A DNA stretch of 64,000 nt from an uncultured Bacteroidales bacterium (GTDB lineage Bacteria; Bacteroidota; Bacteroidia; Bacteroidales; Paludibacteraceae): contig ONHW01000005.1 in NCBI GenBank assembly GCA_900317745.1, positions 62,001 to 126,000 on the forward strand, written 5' to 3'. The position numbers were made by a program, and so were the translations under genes. Shown in pieces: positions 26,031 through 36,177 of the stretch; the stretch's first letter is position 1; every line of letters starts with the position of its first letter. Below the pieces are notes generated by a model that saw only the letters and a program-made list of their open reading frames with translations, searched no databases and was not told where the DNA came from.

Positions 26031-27788
26031 ATGAAAAAACATTTACTATTCGTTGCATTGGCAACAATTTTTTCAATTAACTTGTTTGCTCAGGAACCAG
26101 CCAAACCCACGACTGCTCCTGCTGCTCCGACAATGGCAGAGGAGCATGTGATGGCTCTGTATTGCAATCATTATGAGGGCAATACGCTTAATTTCGCAGC
26201 ACAAGGCTGGGGAACACAATGGGAAACTCTGACTATTGAAGGAACTAAAGTGCTTTATGCTTCCAGTATGGCATGGGATGCTGTAAAAGGTGCAGAAGAC
26301 TCCAACGACTTGAGTGGTTATGAGAAACTGCACTTCGACCTTTGGGTGCCTGAGGCTGCACATGTTAAGTTCACCATCGAAGCTCTCAATGGTTACAAGA
26401 AACCCGTTGATTTCAATCTAAATCAGGGTTGGAACACCATCGACGCCGATACGGCTTGGTGGGGCCCCTATGACTGGAAAGACCTGAAGTGTGTTATTTT
26501 TGAAGGCTATACCAAAGATGGTACACAAAGCTTTGAGGGCAATCCGTTTGCGTTCGCCAATGTTTACTTCTGGAGCACAACAACGACCGTTGAGGTGCCT
26601 GACAAACCATCAGTGGCTAAGCCTGAGACTGCACCAGCCGTTCCGACTCTGCCCGAGGAGAACGTCATGGCGTTGTATTGCAACCATTATCAGACCAACA
26701 ACCTGAACTTCAATGTACTGGGTTGGGGCGGTGTACTGACTTGGGAAACTCTGGAACTGGGCGAAGAGAAAACAAAAGTGCTCTATTGCCAGGATATGAA
26801 GTGGGAGATTCTGACGAACTGGGATAAATCATCGTATGACTTCAGTGGCTACGAGAAGTTCCACTTCGACATCTGGGCTCCGTTTGCATGCAACATAAAG
26901 GTTAAGTTTGAGGCTCTGAGTGCAGGCGACGGCGGTAGCGGTTGGCAGAATAGCATTAATTTCAAACTCAACGAGGGGTGGAACACTGTTGATTGTGACC
27001 CCGCTTGGTGGATTACCGAGGAAAAACCCTATGATTGGAAGGACGTGCGGTACATCGCCTTCGAAGGCTACAAGCAAGAGGACGGCGAGACTTCTGCTGA
27101 AGGCAGCCCATTTGCATTTGCTAACCTGTATTGGTGGAACACTCCGGCTCCGCAAGGCATACCCGAACAGGCTCCTGCAGCGCCGACCATGGCCGAGAAA
27201 AATATCCAGGCATTGTTCTCTACAACCTATCAGGAGCGTACATTCAATTTCGCACCTGTCAGCTGGGGTTCACAATGGGTGGACTATGAGTATGAAAATG
27301 GTCAGCACATATGGTTCTCGGAGCATTTCAACTGGGACGGCTTTACCAACTGGGATGCCACTAGCTATGACCTGAATGACTACGACATGATGCATGCTGA
27401 CATCTATGTAACCGTTGACTCGAAGATGAAAATTACGTATGAGGCTCTGGGCGCAGGCGACGGCGGTAGCGGTTGGAAGAACGGCGGTCTTGTTGAACTG
27501 AAAGCCAACCAGTGGAACAAGGTTGAGGTTGATTTGCTGAACGCTCCGTATGACAGCTTTGACTTCAAAGATCTGCGTTACATGATTCTGGAAGGCTTCG
27601 TTAAGAGTGAAGACGGTTCGTCGGCAGAAGGTACTCCGCTGGCTATCGCCAATGTTTATTTCTGGAACACGATGACCCCGGTTGACAACATCAGCATCGA
27701 GAAAGTTGCCGTTAAGCGTATTGTGGACGGACAACTGATGATTGAGGCTAATGGCAAGCAATTCAATGCACAAGGTGTGCAATTCTAA
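26031..27788 (+). CDS. Secreted three-repeat protein, candidate surface glycan-binding protein
   Basis: A 585-residue secreted protein. The ATG at 26031 is preferred because an earlier in-frame ATG at 25926 lies inside the promoter, and 26031 gives a signal peptide (MKKHLLFVALATIFSINLFA). Three tandem repeats of about 165-180 residues follow, each with A-P-x-(M/L)-(A/P)-E, SGYEK-HFD, an aromatic WG/WWG block, a DWKD segment and AFANVYFW. The aromatic-rich beta-sandwich look suggests carbohydrate-binding modules, though I cannot name the family. The C-terminus (KRIVDGQLMIEANGKQFNAQ) is the shared tail. It lies directly upstream of SusC/D, so a glycan-capture role is inferred. Confidence 0.8.
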   Translation: MKKHLLFVALATIFSINLFAQEPAKPTTAPAAPTMAEEHVMALYCNHYEGNTLNFAAQGWGTQWETLTIEGTKVLYASSMAWDAVKGAEDSNDLSGYEKLHFDLWVPEAAHVKFTIEALNGYKKPVDFNLNQGWNTIDADTAWWGPYDWKDLKCVIFEGYTKDGTQSFEGNPFAFANVYFWSTTTTVEVPDKPSVAKPETAPAVPTLPEENVMALYCNHYQTNNLNFNVLGWGGVLTWETLELGEEKTKVLYCQDMKWEILTNWDKSSYDFSGYEKFHFDIWAPFACNIKVKFEALSAGDGGSGWQNSINFKLNEGWNTVDCDPAWWITEEKPYDWKDVRYIAFEGYKQEDGETSAEGSPFAFANLYWWNTPAPQGIPEQAPAAPTMAEKNIQALFSTTYQERTFNFAPVSWGSQWVDYEYENGQHIWFSEHFNWDGFTNWDATSYDLNDYDMMHADIYVTVDSKMKITYEALGAGDGGSGWKNGGLVELKANQWNKVEVDLLNAPYDSFDFKDLRYMILEGFVKSEDGSSAEGTPLAIANVYFWNTMTPVDNISIEKVAVKRIVDGQLMIEANGKQFNAQGVQF

Positions 27789-27811
27789 TTCGCCAATAAT
27801 TTGACTGACAG

Positions 27812-27837
27812 AGCCCTATGCCGTGGCGTAGGGCTTT
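27812..27837 (+). terminator. Hairpin between surface protein and susC (terminator/attenuator-like)
   Basis: AGCCCTATGCC pairs with GGCGTAGGGCT, a near-perfect stem with one G-U pair, followed by a weak T-run (TTTGTT). It may partly end transcription after the highly expressed surface-protein gene and reduce susC expression. Confidence 0.6.
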
Positions 27838-27863
27838 GTTGGTTACTCATTAGATTCAATACC

Positions 27864-30800
27864 ATGAACATGAAAAGATTACACCTGTTGTTGCCCGTAT
27901 TGTTACTTCCGTTGCTAGTGTGTGCACAACGTACAGTCAGCGGAAGAGTGGTGGACGATAGCGGTGAACCGCTGATAGGTGCCACCGTGCGAGTGCAGGG
28001 GACAACTGCCGGAACAATTACAGACTTTGACGGTCTGTTCAGTATATCGGATGTGGCTGATGACGCTATAGTCGAAGTGTCGTACATGGGCTACTTGCCG
28101 CAGCAGCTGAAAGCCGCCTCCGACATGCGCGTCGTGCTGCAGGAAGATGTGCAGCGGCTCGAGGATGTGATAGTAGTGGGCTACGGTGCAGCGAAAATCA
28201 AAGACTTGACATCCCCGATTGATGTGGTGAAAGGCGAGGAACTGACAGCCGTGCCGACCTCGTCGCCGATGTCCGCTCTGCAAGGTAAGGTCGCCGGCGT
28301 GAATATCGTCAACTCCGGTGTGCCCGGATCAGGACCGACCGTGCAGATTCGAGGCATAGGGTCGTTCTCCAACAATACTCCGCTGTTTGTCGTGGATGGT
28401 ATGTTCTACGACAACATCAACTTCCTGAACAACGGCGATATCGAGGATATGTCGATCATGAAAGACGCGTCAGCCGCCGCTATCTACGGTGTGCGTGCCG
28501 CCAACGGCGTGGTAATCATCACCACCAAACGCGGCAAACACAACCAGCGTCCGGACGTGACCTACGACGGTTACGTGGGCGTGCAGACCGTGAGCAACCT
28601 GATAGATATGTGCTCGTCGGATCAGTATGCCGAGATGCTGCTGGAGGTGAACAAACGCTCGTACACGCGCATGTTCCGTAATTCAATGACCATGTACGGT
28701 GGCACGTACGATGCCGAGGCAGGTGTGTTCCACCTCGATCAAAACACCAACTGGTACAAGCAACTGTTGCGTCCGGCGGTGATGACCAACCACAGCCTGA
28801 CCATCAACGGCGGTAGCGAAAAAGCTACCTACGGCGTGGGTATGAGTTACTTGTATCAGAATGGTATAATGAACACCCCGAACAGTTACAACCGTATGAA
28901 CCTGCGCGGTAACCTCGAGTACAAACCGTTCAAGTGGCTGACAGTCGGATTCAACGGCATATTCGTGCAGAGCAAGCAGCAGTTCCCGAACAACGCTGCA
29001 TGGCAGCAGGCGTACAACATGCCGGGTATCTTCCCCGTATATGACCCGACAACCGCCGAACTCTATACCGACGGTTTTGCTTCGCCTATGACATTGCAAC
29101 TGACGAACAACTTCTACAACCCCGTAGCCACTGCCAAGTATTACGACAGCCGCAATACCACCAATCAGATGATGGCATCGGCGTACGCGCAGTTCAATAT
29201 CCTGCCGGACAAACTCAACCTGCGTACCTCGTACAACTACGACTACACGGGCATGGAGGCTACAACGTTCATACCCGAATACTACATCAGCAACAATCAG
29301 AAGAACGAGACGAGTAACCTGACAAAGAGCACCACATCGTTCAACAACTGGATATGGGATAACACCCTGACCTACAGCAATCAATGGGGTAAGCACGGCT
29401 TCAAAGCCATGCTCGGTCTGAGTTTGCGCGAGGAGCGCTACCGTAACCTCTGGGCTGTGGCTCAAGATGTGCCCGCCGGCAAGGACAGTTACAAGTACAT
29501 CAGTCTGGGCAACACCGAAGGGCGTGTTACCGGCGATGACGGCAACCGCTACCGCGGATTCTCGTACTTCGGACGACTGAACTACAACTACGACGACCGG
29601 TATATGCTCATGTTCACTATCCGCCGTGACGGCTCGAGCAAGTATAACGAGAAGTGGGGCACTTTCCCCTCGGTAGGTGCGGCGTGGGTGCTGACGAACG
29701 AGGAGTGGCTCAAGGGCGTGGAAGGTGTGGATTACCTCAAGCTCCGCGCCAGTTGGGGACTGCTGGGTAACGATAAGATCGGCGCTTCGTTCGGCACCAC
29801 CAGCAGCGACCTGGCACGTGCCGTGTTCGGCACAAACACAGCCGTAAGCGGGTACGTCAATTCCTCAAACTTCAGTTGGCTGAGTTGGGAGGTGGTCAAC
29901 GAGACGAACGTAGGTACGAACTTTGCGTTCTTCGGCAACCGCCTGACCGGTGACATCGACTGGTACTACCGCCTCACGCAGAACGCCGTTGTGTCGCCTA
30001 TGCTGCCTATGCAGGAGCAGTCGATAGCCGGCAACTGGGGCGAGATACTGAATATGGGCGTGGATATCAACCTCAACTGGGAGCAACGCATCGGCAAGGA
30101 CTTTACGTACTTCGTAGGCGGCAATGTCAGCTGGCTGCGTAACCGCGTGATGAGCCTGCGCGAAGGCGTGAATATCATCAAGGGCGGCAAAACGGTGCAG
30201 ATGGTAGGGCAGAAGATGAACAGTTACTATGGCTTCAAGGTAATAGGTGTCTATCAGACCGACGAGGAGTGCGCTACCGACCCGATAGCCGTAGCCAACG
30301 GACTGGTGCCCGGCGACTTCAAGTACGAGGATGTCAACAAAGATAACGTCATTGATGACAGCGACAAGCAGATCCTCGGTTCGTACATCCCCGACTGGAC
30401 GTACGGCATTAACATGGGCTTCCGATACAAAGGTCTGGATCTGAACATCGTGTTCACCGGCAAAGCCGGCGGACAGATCTGGAACAGAAAACGTGCACTG
30501 CGCTACGCCAGCAACACGTATAACTTCGACCTCGACCAATACACGCGCCGCTGGCACGGCGAGGGCACGTCAAACACCGATCCCTCGGCTGCCGGACTGA
30601 TGAAGAGCTGGAACATCGGCGACAGTCAGAACGCCAGTTACTTCGTGGAGAGTGCTGACTACTTCCGTATTCAGAACATCACTCTGGGGTACACGTTCAC
30701 CAACGTAGGTGCCGGTTCGTACAAGATGCCGAGCATACGCCTCAGCCTGAGTGCAGAGAAGCCGTTCACAACCTACACGGCACATGCACTCACACCGGAG

Positions 30801-30881
30801 ATCAGCGATCCCGAAGGATGGGATACAGAGGTGTATCCGCTGACATCGACATGGTCGTTTGCTGTACAACTGAAGTTCTAA
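27864..30881 (+). CDS. SusC-like TonB-dependent outer-membrane receptor (no STN domain)
   Basis: A TonB-dependent glycan importer of about 1005 residues. The ATG at 27864 is preferred because it gives a signal peptide (KRLHLLLPVLLLPLLVCAQ), whereas the longer frame starts inside the preceding hairpin region. Domains: carboxypeptidase-regulatory-like at about 25-95 (GRVVDDSGEPLIGATVRVQG), plug with VIVVGYGAAKIKDLTSPIDV and PLFVVDGMFYDN, then barrel. Unlike the SusC at 9628 there is no STN domain, so it should not use the FecI/FecR route. SusD follows 34 nt later. Confidence 0.95.
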   Translation: MNMKRLHLLLPVLLLPLLVCAQRTVSGRVVDDSGEPLIGATVRVQGTTAGTITDFDGLFSISDVADDAIVEVSYMGYLPQQLKAASDMRVVLQEDVQRLEDVIVVGYGAAKIKDLTSPIDVVKGEELTAVPTSSPMSALQGKVAGVNIVNSGVPGSGPTVQIRGIGSFSNNTPLFVVDGMFYDNINFLNNGDIEDMSIMKDASAAAIYGVRAANGVVIITTKRGKHNQRPDVTYDGYVGVQTVSNLIDMCSSDQYAEMLLEVNKRSYTRMFRNSMTMYGGTYDAEAGVFHLDQNTNWYKQLLRPAVMTNHSLTINGGSEKATYGVGMSYLYQNGIMNTPNSYNRMNLRGNLEYKPFKWLTVGFNGIFVQSKQQFPNNAAWQQAYNMPGIFPVYDPTTAELYTDGFASPMTLQLTNNFYNPVATAKYYDSRNTTNQMMASAYAQFNILPDKLNLRTSYNYDYTGMEATTFIPEYYISNNQKNETSNLTKSTTSFNNWIWDNTLTYSNQWGKHGFKAMLGLSLREERYRNLWAVAQDVPAGKDSYKYISLGNTEGRVTGDDGNRYRGFSYFGRLNYNYDDRYMLMFTIRRDGSSKYNEKWGTFPSVGAAWVLTNEEWLKGVEGVDYLKLRASWGLLGNDKIGASFGTTSSDLARAVFGTNTAVSGYVNSSNFSWLSWEVVNETNVGTNFAFFGNRLTGDIDWYYRLTQNAVVSPMLPMQEQSIAGNWGEILNMGVDINLNWEQRIGKDFTYFVGGNVSWLRNRVMSLREGVNIIKGGKTVQMVGQKMNSYYGFKVIGVYQTDEECATDPIAVANGLVPGDFKYEDVNKDNVIDDSDKQILGSYIPDWTYGINMGFRYKGLDLNIVFTGKAGGQIWNRKRALRYASNTYNFDLDQYTRRWHGEGTSNTDPSAAGLMKSWNIGDSQNASYFVESADYFRIQNITLGYTFTNVGAGSYKMPSIRLSLSAEKPFTTYTAHALTPEISDPEGWDTEVYPLTSTWSFAVQLKF

Positions 30882-30915
30882 ATAGTGGTTTCTACTCAAG
30901 ATAAAGGCAAAATAA

Positions 30916-32418
30916 ATGAAGATGAATATGAAAGCAAAACATATTTTGGTTATAACCTTTGCAGCAGTGCTGACAGGTTGCTCGTTTCTGGAGATAGATA
31001 CCGAGAACAAGATCGCCAGTTCGGAGGTTGATTACACCAAGACTTCCGAGATGTATCAGCCGGTGGTAGGCGCATACTCCAAGCTTCGCTGGCCCGGCAT
31101 GCACTGGGTGGACAACCTGATGTGGACAGGTCGTGACGATGATATGACTTCCGGCCGTGACAACGACCAGCAGGACCTGCTCCGTTACGGCTATCGTGGC
31201 GGCTACCAGAACCCGAACTCGTACTGGGGACTGAACAACGCCTGGATCAATGCCTACGAGATTATCCGTGCTTGCAACTCGACTTTGGAGGCATTGGATA
31301 AGTATGCCGAGCATATCCCTCAAGGTTCTGCCGACTACAAGAAGTACCTCAGTTACCGCGGCGAGACCGTAACAATCAGCATGTGGGCGTACTACATGAT
31401 GAGCACCTCCTTCGGCGCGTGTGTGCTGCTGACGGATAACAACCAGTCGCGCTTCGTGCGCTCCACACGCGAGCATGTGTGTCAGTACGCGCTCGAACAA
31501 TTGGAAAAAGTGATACCCGACATGCAGCGTATGCGTCCTAACCAGATGGAGTATCCGGGTGCGTTCACGGCGTTCTCCGCCGAAGCACTGGCGGCACGCT
31601 TCGCGTTGCTGCTGGAGGATTATCCGAAGGTGGAAACGCTCACGCAGGATATCATCGACAACGGCGGGTTCGAACTGTACAGCGACTACTACAACCTGTT
31701 CAAGATTCCAGGCAAACTGTGCAACGAGAGCCTGATGGAGGTGCAGGTGACCGATTTCGGTTTGGCTACAGGCGACTATTTAGGTATCGACCAGTGGTAC
31801 GTATCCATGGGTGCCACAATGAGCGGTACGGTGGACGGTAATCCTGTATCCATCTCAGGTTGGAACTTTATGCAATACAACCGGCAGTTCGTTGACTGGT
31901 GCAAAGCCCGCGGCGAGACGATCCGTCTGGAGACGTCCTGTCTGGAGGGCGGCAGCAAGACGCGCGAGGGATTTCTGGTAGAGGGCTCGGCTATCTTCAA
32001 CGGCAAAGCCTATCTGCCTTACAACCAGATGACACCGGGCACTACCGACTGGGGACGCAACAACAACGTCCGCTTGCTCCGTTATGCTGAGGTGCTATTG
32101 ATGAACGCCGAGGCGAAAGTACGTAATGGCAAGAGCGGTGATGAACCGTTCAACGAGGTGCGCACGCGTGCTGCCATGTCAACCATAACCGGCGTTACGC
32201 TGGAGCAGATACTCGACGAACGGCGTATGGAGCTTTGCTCCGAGTGGGGATTGCGTTACACCGACCTTGTACGTACCGGGCTGGCAGCCGAGGTACTGAA
32301 CCAACCGACGCTTGTGCGCGACCAGGCTAACGGCGAGTGGACACCCGCCAAAGCCTACTGGCCTGTGCCCGGCTTGCAACTGCTTAACTTGCCTGACCTG
32401 GGCAAAGAACCGGAATAA
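30916..32418 (+). CDS. SusD/RagB-family surface lipoprotein
   Basis: The SusD partner of the SusC at 27864, 500 residues. The lipoprotein signal has lipobox VLTGC. In-frame ATGs at 30916, 30922 and 30928 all precede it, so the exact start is uncertain; 30928 gives the most usual signal peptide. SusD features include WPGMHWVDNLMW, a central YPGAFTAFSAEALAARFALL helix and the C-terminal block DERRMELCSEWGLRYTDLVR. It is adjacent to GH144- and GH3-type enzymes, which suggests a beta-glucan ligand. Confidence 0.93.
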   Translation: MKMNMKAKHILVITFAAVLTGCSFLEIDTENKIASSEVDYTKTSEMYQPVVGAYSKLRWPGMHWVDNLMWTGRDDDMTSGRDNDQQDLLRYGYRGGYQNPNSYWGLNNAWINAYEIIRACNSTLEALDKYAEHIPQGSADYKKYLSYRGETVTISMWAYYMMSTSFGACVLLTDNNQSRFVRSTREHVCQYALEQLEKVIPDMQRMRPNQMEYPGAFTAFSAEALAARFALLLEDYPKVETLTQDIIDNGGFELYSDYYNLFKIPGKLCNESLMEVQVTDFGLATGDYLGIDQWYVSMGATMSGTVDGNPVSISGWNFMQYNRQFVDWCKARGETIRLETSCLEGGSKTREGFLVEGSAIFNGKAYLPYNQMTPGTTDWGRNNNVRLLRYAEVLLMNAEAKVRNGKSGDEPFNEVRTRAAMSTITGVTLEQILDERRMELCSEWGLRYTDLVRTGLAAEVLNQPTLVRDQANGEWTPAKAYWPVPGLQLLNLPDLGKEPE

Positions 32419-32455
32419 TTTATAAATTAGAAATCATAAATTAGAAATCTTAGGA
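32419..32455. repeat. Degenerate AAATTAGAAATC spacer repeats
   Basis: Two to three copies of a 15-bp word (TAAATTAGAAATCAT) fill the gap before the GH144-type gene. The same word family is at 36132-36175. Confidence 0.6.
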
Positions 32456-32457
32456 AG

Positions 32458-33801
32458 ATGTCTGCCAAGTTTATCTGTGTTCTGACATTGACAGGTGCGC
32501 TGCTGAGTGCATGCAGCCCGCAGCCGTCCGTCACGCCATCCAAGCCCGTCACACCTCAGGTGCTGACCGATGAGGCGTTGATGGATACCTTGCAGCGCGC
32601 GCACTTCAATTATATGTGGAACGGTGCCGATCCTTCTACAGGCATGGCGTATGAGCGTATCCATATTGATGGCGACTATGGTTACGACGACCCGACCATC
32701 ATCACCACCGGAGGTTCGGGCTTCGGTATAGCCGGTATAATAGTGGCAATGGATCGAGAGTTCATCACGCGTGAAGAGGGCGTTGCAAGGCTGCAGAAGA
32801 TTGTCACGTTCCTCACACGCGCCAAACGTTTTCACGGCGTGTGGCCGCACTGGCTCTATCCGTCCGGCAGGGTAGCACCGTTCGGCCAGAAGGATAATGG
32901 CGGTGATCTGGTGGAGAGCTCGTTCCTGATGGAGGGCTTGCTGTGCGCAAGGCAGTATATGAACCCTGAGGTTGAGGCGGAAAAACGGGTGATTGACGGT
33001 ATCAACACCCTGTGGCAGGAGATGGAGTTCGACTGGTATCGCCGTGGCGGACAGGACGTGCTCTACTGGCACTGGTCGCCGGATTATGGCTGGGAGATGA
33101 ACTTGCCCATTCAGGGGTACAACGAGTGCATGATCGTGTATATCCTGGCAGCCTCTTCACCCACACATCCGTGTCCTGCCTCCTGTTACCACAAGGGCTG
33201 GGCGCGCAACGGCAATATCCGCAGCGATGCCGTGTATCGCGGCTATCCGTTGCAACTCTGCCACAACGGCGCTGAGGCTACCGGCGGACCGCTGTTCTGG
33301 GCGCACTACAGCTGGTTCGGTTTGTGCCCGATCGGGCTGAGCGACCGGTATGCCGATTATGGCGAAGCAATGAAAGCGCACGTGCTAAGCGACTATGCCT
33401 ATTGCGTGGATAACCCCAAAGGGTACATCAACTATTCGGACAGTTGCTGGGGACTGACAGCCGGTTACTCTATCAACGGCTATGAGGCACACGCGCCGAA
33501 CAATGACCTCGGCGTGATCACACCTACGGCAGCACTGTCCAGTTTCCCCTACGCTCCGGCAGAGGCAATGGCGGCTGCACGGTACTGGTATAACCGCAAG
33601 AACCTGCTTTGGGGCGATTATGGCTTCTACGACGGCTATAGCGCCACTGCCAAGTGGTACCCGCGCCGATACCTGGCTATCGACCAGCTGACCATCGCAC
33701 CGATGATTGAGAACTATCGGACAGGACTGCTCTGGAGACTGTTCATGTCCTGCCCGGAGATTCAGCAAGGACTGCAGGTGCTGGAGATAGAGTATAATTG
33801 A
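32458..33801 (+). CDS. Glucoamylase-like lipoprotein, candidate GH144 endo-beta-1,2-glucanase
   Basis: A 447-residue lipoprotein (lipobox LLSAC) with the (alpha/alpha)6 'glucoamylase family' fold of COG5368. Recognisable blocks: HFNYMWNGADPSTGMAYER, TTGGSGFGIAGIIVAMDR, RFHGVWPHWL, DLVESSFLMEGLL, WHWSPDYGWEMNLPIQGYNE and GLTAGYSINGYEAHAP. This group includes the characterised endo-beta-1,2-glucanase from Chitinophaga (GH144), which frees sophorooligosaccharides. The neighbouring GH3 gene fits a pathway in which short beta-1,2-glucans are then cut to glucose. Specificity is inferred from family and context. Confidence 0.83.
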   Translation: MSAKFICVLTLTGALLSACSPQPSVTPSKPVTPQVLTDEALMDTLQRAHFNYMWNGADPSTGMAYERIHIDGDYGYDDPTIITTGGSGFGIAGIIVAMDREFITREEGVARLQKIVTFLTRAKRFHGVWPHWLYPSGRVAPFGQKDNGGDLVESSFLMEGLLCARQYMNPEVEAEKRVIDGINTLWQEMEFDWYRRGGQDVLYWHWSPDYGWEMNLPIQGYNECMIVYILAASSPTHPCPASCYHKGWARNGNIRSDAVYRGYPLQLCHNGAEATGGPLFWAHYSWFGLCPIGLSDRYADYGEAMKAHVLSDYAYCVDNPKGYINYSDSCWGLTAGYSINGYEAHAPNNDLGVITPTAALSSFPYAPAEAMAAARYWYNRKNLLWGDYGFYDGYSATAKWYPRRYLAIDQLTIAPMIENYRTGLLWRLFMSCPEIQQGLQVLEIEYN

Positions 33802-33830
33802 CTGTAGATAATTGATATAGATATTTTGAA

Positions 33831-36131
33831 ATGAAGAAATCTTTTTTCGTTGTAGCGTTTGCCTGTTTGGCAGTAACGGTTGTGTTGTCAGGTTGCCGGC
33901 ATGAGAACACTGCCTGCGAAGATGCGCAGATGCGCGTGTTTGTTGACAAACTAATGGCACAGATGACCCTCGAGGAGAAACTTGGGCAACTCAACCTGCC
34001 TGTAACCGGCAACATCGTGACCGGTGCTGCCCGCGAGAGTAACGTGGCGGAAGATATACGTCAGGGCAGGGTAGGCGGTCTGTTCAACCTCAAGGGGGCC
34101 AAACCTATACGCGAGGTGCAGCGCATAGCCGTCGAGGAGAGCCGACTTGGTATTCCTCTGCTGTTCGGTATGGATGTTATTCACGGCTACGAGACCGTCT
34201 TTCCTATCCCATTGGCACTCGCCTGCTCGTGGGATATGGACGCCGTTGAGCAATCGGCGCGAATCGCTGCCCGTGAGGCGACAGCCGATGGTATATGCTG
34301 GACGTTCTCGCCGATGGTGGACGTCTGTCATGACGGTCGCTGGGGACGTATCAGTGAGGGCAGCGGTGAAGACCCGTATCTGGGCAGCCGCATAGCCGAA
34401 GCTATGGTGCACGGCTATCAGGGCGCCTCGCTGGCCGACTCGGCAACGATGATGGCGTGCGTCAAGCACTTTGCACTGTACGGACTGGTGGAAGCCGGAC
34501 GAGAGTACAACAATGTCTATCCCGACGATTTTCATGCTTTCAACGAATATATGCGTCCCTACAAAGCCGCTATCGATGCCGGTGCAGGCTCTGTAATGGC
34601 GGCGTTCAACACCGTACACGGTATTCCCGCTACAGGCAACCGTTGGCTGCTGACCGACCTGCTGCGTGGGCAGTGGGGATTCCGCGGATTCGTGGTGTCG
34701 GACTATACAGCCGTGGAGGAGTTACAGGAGAACGGCGTATGCTCGTCGCTCGAGCAGAGCGCTATCCAATGCTTGGATGCAGGGTTGGATATGGATATGG
34801 TGTCCAACGGGCTGGTGTCGTTGGCTGATGCCGTACGCGCCGGACGCTGCAGCATGCAGCAGGTGGACGCTGCCTGCCGAAGAATGCTTGAGGCGAAGTA
34901 CAAACTCGGGCTGTTCGACGACCCGTACCGCTACTGCGACACCACGTTGCGCGAGTCGGTCATTCTCAGCGATACGCACCGCGCCGTGGCACGACGCATA
35001 GCCGGCGAGAGTATGGTGCTGCTCAAGAATGACAACCGACTCCTCCCACTCAGCAAACGCGGCACGATAGCACTGATCGGTCCGCTGGCGGATACGCGTC
35101 CGAACATGTCGGGCACATGGGCTGTGGCGGCTGTACCCGAGCGGTACAAAACCGTTCGTGAGGGACTGCAGGACGCCTTGCGCGGCACGGGTGCACGGCT
35201 GCTGTATGCCAAAGGATCGAACCTGATGTACGACGCGCAGGCGGAGGCTATCGGTACGATGTTCGGCCGTGAGATGCGCGACCCGCGTAGTGCCGAAGTA
35301 ATGCGTGCCGAGGCGTTGAGCATTGCTCGTCAGGCGGATATCATTATTGCCGCTATGGGCGAAGCCAGCGAGATGAGCGGCGAGTGCTCCTCGCGTGTGA
35401 ACATCGAGATGCCCGATGCGCAGCACGACCTGCTTCTCGAGCTTGCCAAACTTGGCAAGCCTATAGTGCTCGTGCACTTTGCCGGTCGGCCCACTGTGCT
35501 GAACTGGGAGACCGACCATCTGCCCGCCATCCTCGAGAGCTGGTTCTGCGGCAGCGAGAGTGCCGACGCCATAGCCGACGTGCTGTTCGGCGATGTTAAT
35601 CCGTCCGGCAAGCTTGTTGTACAACTGCCGCGGCACGTGGGGCAATATCCGTTCTCGTACCGCCAGTACCGCACCTCGCGCCCGAACACCGGCGGAGGAT
35701 TCGGCAAGTTCAGTACCTGCTATGCCGATGTCAGCAGCCATCCACTGTATCCGTTTGGCTACGGACTGAGTTACACGCAGTTTGCGTACTCGAACTTCTA
35801 CCTCACCGACAGTATCATGCCGCTTGACGGTAAGGTGGAGGCACATATCACCGTTACGAACACAGGCGACCGCACCGGTGCAGAGATCGTGCAACTGTAC
35901 ATCGGCGACCGCGTGGCGAAAGGTGTGCGGCCCTACAAAGAACTGCGGGGCTTTGAGCGACTCATGCTGCAACCCGGCGAGAGCCGCGAGGTGGTGTTCA
36001 CACTCGATGCCGACCTGATGGGATACTACGAGCCTTACGACCTCACATGGACGCTCGAACCCGGAGAGGTAGAGGTGATGGTTGGCTGCAACAGCCGCGA
36101 CACGCAGATGCAACTGCTGAAGATAAATTAG
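33831..36131 (+). CDS. GH3-family beta-glucosidase lipoprotein
   Basis: A 766-residue exo-acting beta-glucosidase. The lipoprotein signal has lipobox VLSGC. The N-terminal TIM barrel carries KHFALYG and the nucleophile motif GFVVSDYTA, with Asp291 as likely nucleophile. The alpha/beta sandwich includes GEASEMSGECSSR, where the acid Glu is expected. A C-terminal fibronectin-III-like domain follows (YPFGYGLSYTQFAYSN, VTNTGDRTGAEIVQLYI). Domain order and length are normal. Beside a GH144-type endoglucanase, it probably removes glucose from beta-linked oligosaccharides in the periplasm. Confidence 0.95.
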   Translation: MKKSFFVVAFACLAVTVVLSGCRHENTACEDAQMRVFVDKLMAQMTLEEKLGQLNLPVTGNIVTGAARESNVAEDIRQGRVGGLFNLKGAKPIREVQRIAVEESRLGIPLLFGMDVIHGYETVFPIPLALACSWDMDAVEQSARIAAREATADGICWTFSPMVDVCHDGRWGRISEGSGEDPYLGSRIAEAMVHGYQGASLADSATMMACVKHFALYGLVEAGREYNNVYPDDFHAFNEYMRPYKAAIDAGAGSVMAAFNTVHGIPATGNRWLLTDLLRGQWGFRGFVVSDYTAVEELQENGVCSSLEQSAIQCLDAGLDMDMVSNGLVSLADAVRAGRCSMQQVDAACRRMLEAKYKLGLFDDPYRYCDTTLRESVILSDTHRAVARRIAGESMVLLKNDNRLLPLSKRGTIALIGPLADTRPNMSGTWAVAAVPERYKTVREGLQDALRGTGARLLYAKGSNLMYDAQAEAIGTMFGREMRDPRSAEVMRAEALSIARQADIIIAAMGEASEMSGECSSRVNIEMPDAQHDLLLELAKLGKPIVLVHFAGRPTVLNWETDHLPAILESWFCGSESADAIADVLFGDVNPSGKLVVQLPRHVGQYPFSYRQYRTSRPNTGGGFGKFSTCYADVSSHPLYPFGYGLSYTQFAYSNFYLTDSIMPLDGKVEAHITVTNTGDRTGAEIVQLYIGDRVAKGVRPYKELRGFERLMLQPGESREVVFTLDADLMGYYEPYDLTWTLEPGEVEVMVGCNSRDTQMQLLKIN

Positions 36132-36177
36132 AAATTAGAAATTTGAAATCATAAATTTGAAATTATAAATTCGAATT
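36132..36177. repeat. Degenerate AAATTAGAAATTTGAAAT spacer repeats
   Basis: About four copies of a 7-11-bp word (AAATTTGAAAT / ATAAATT) fill the gap between the GH3 and esterase genes. No promoter is visible. Confidence 0.6.

Noticed and set aside
34722-36113. Reverse-strand frame of 463 codons opposite the GH3 gene
   Set aside because: It is a shadow of a well-defined GH3 enzyme.
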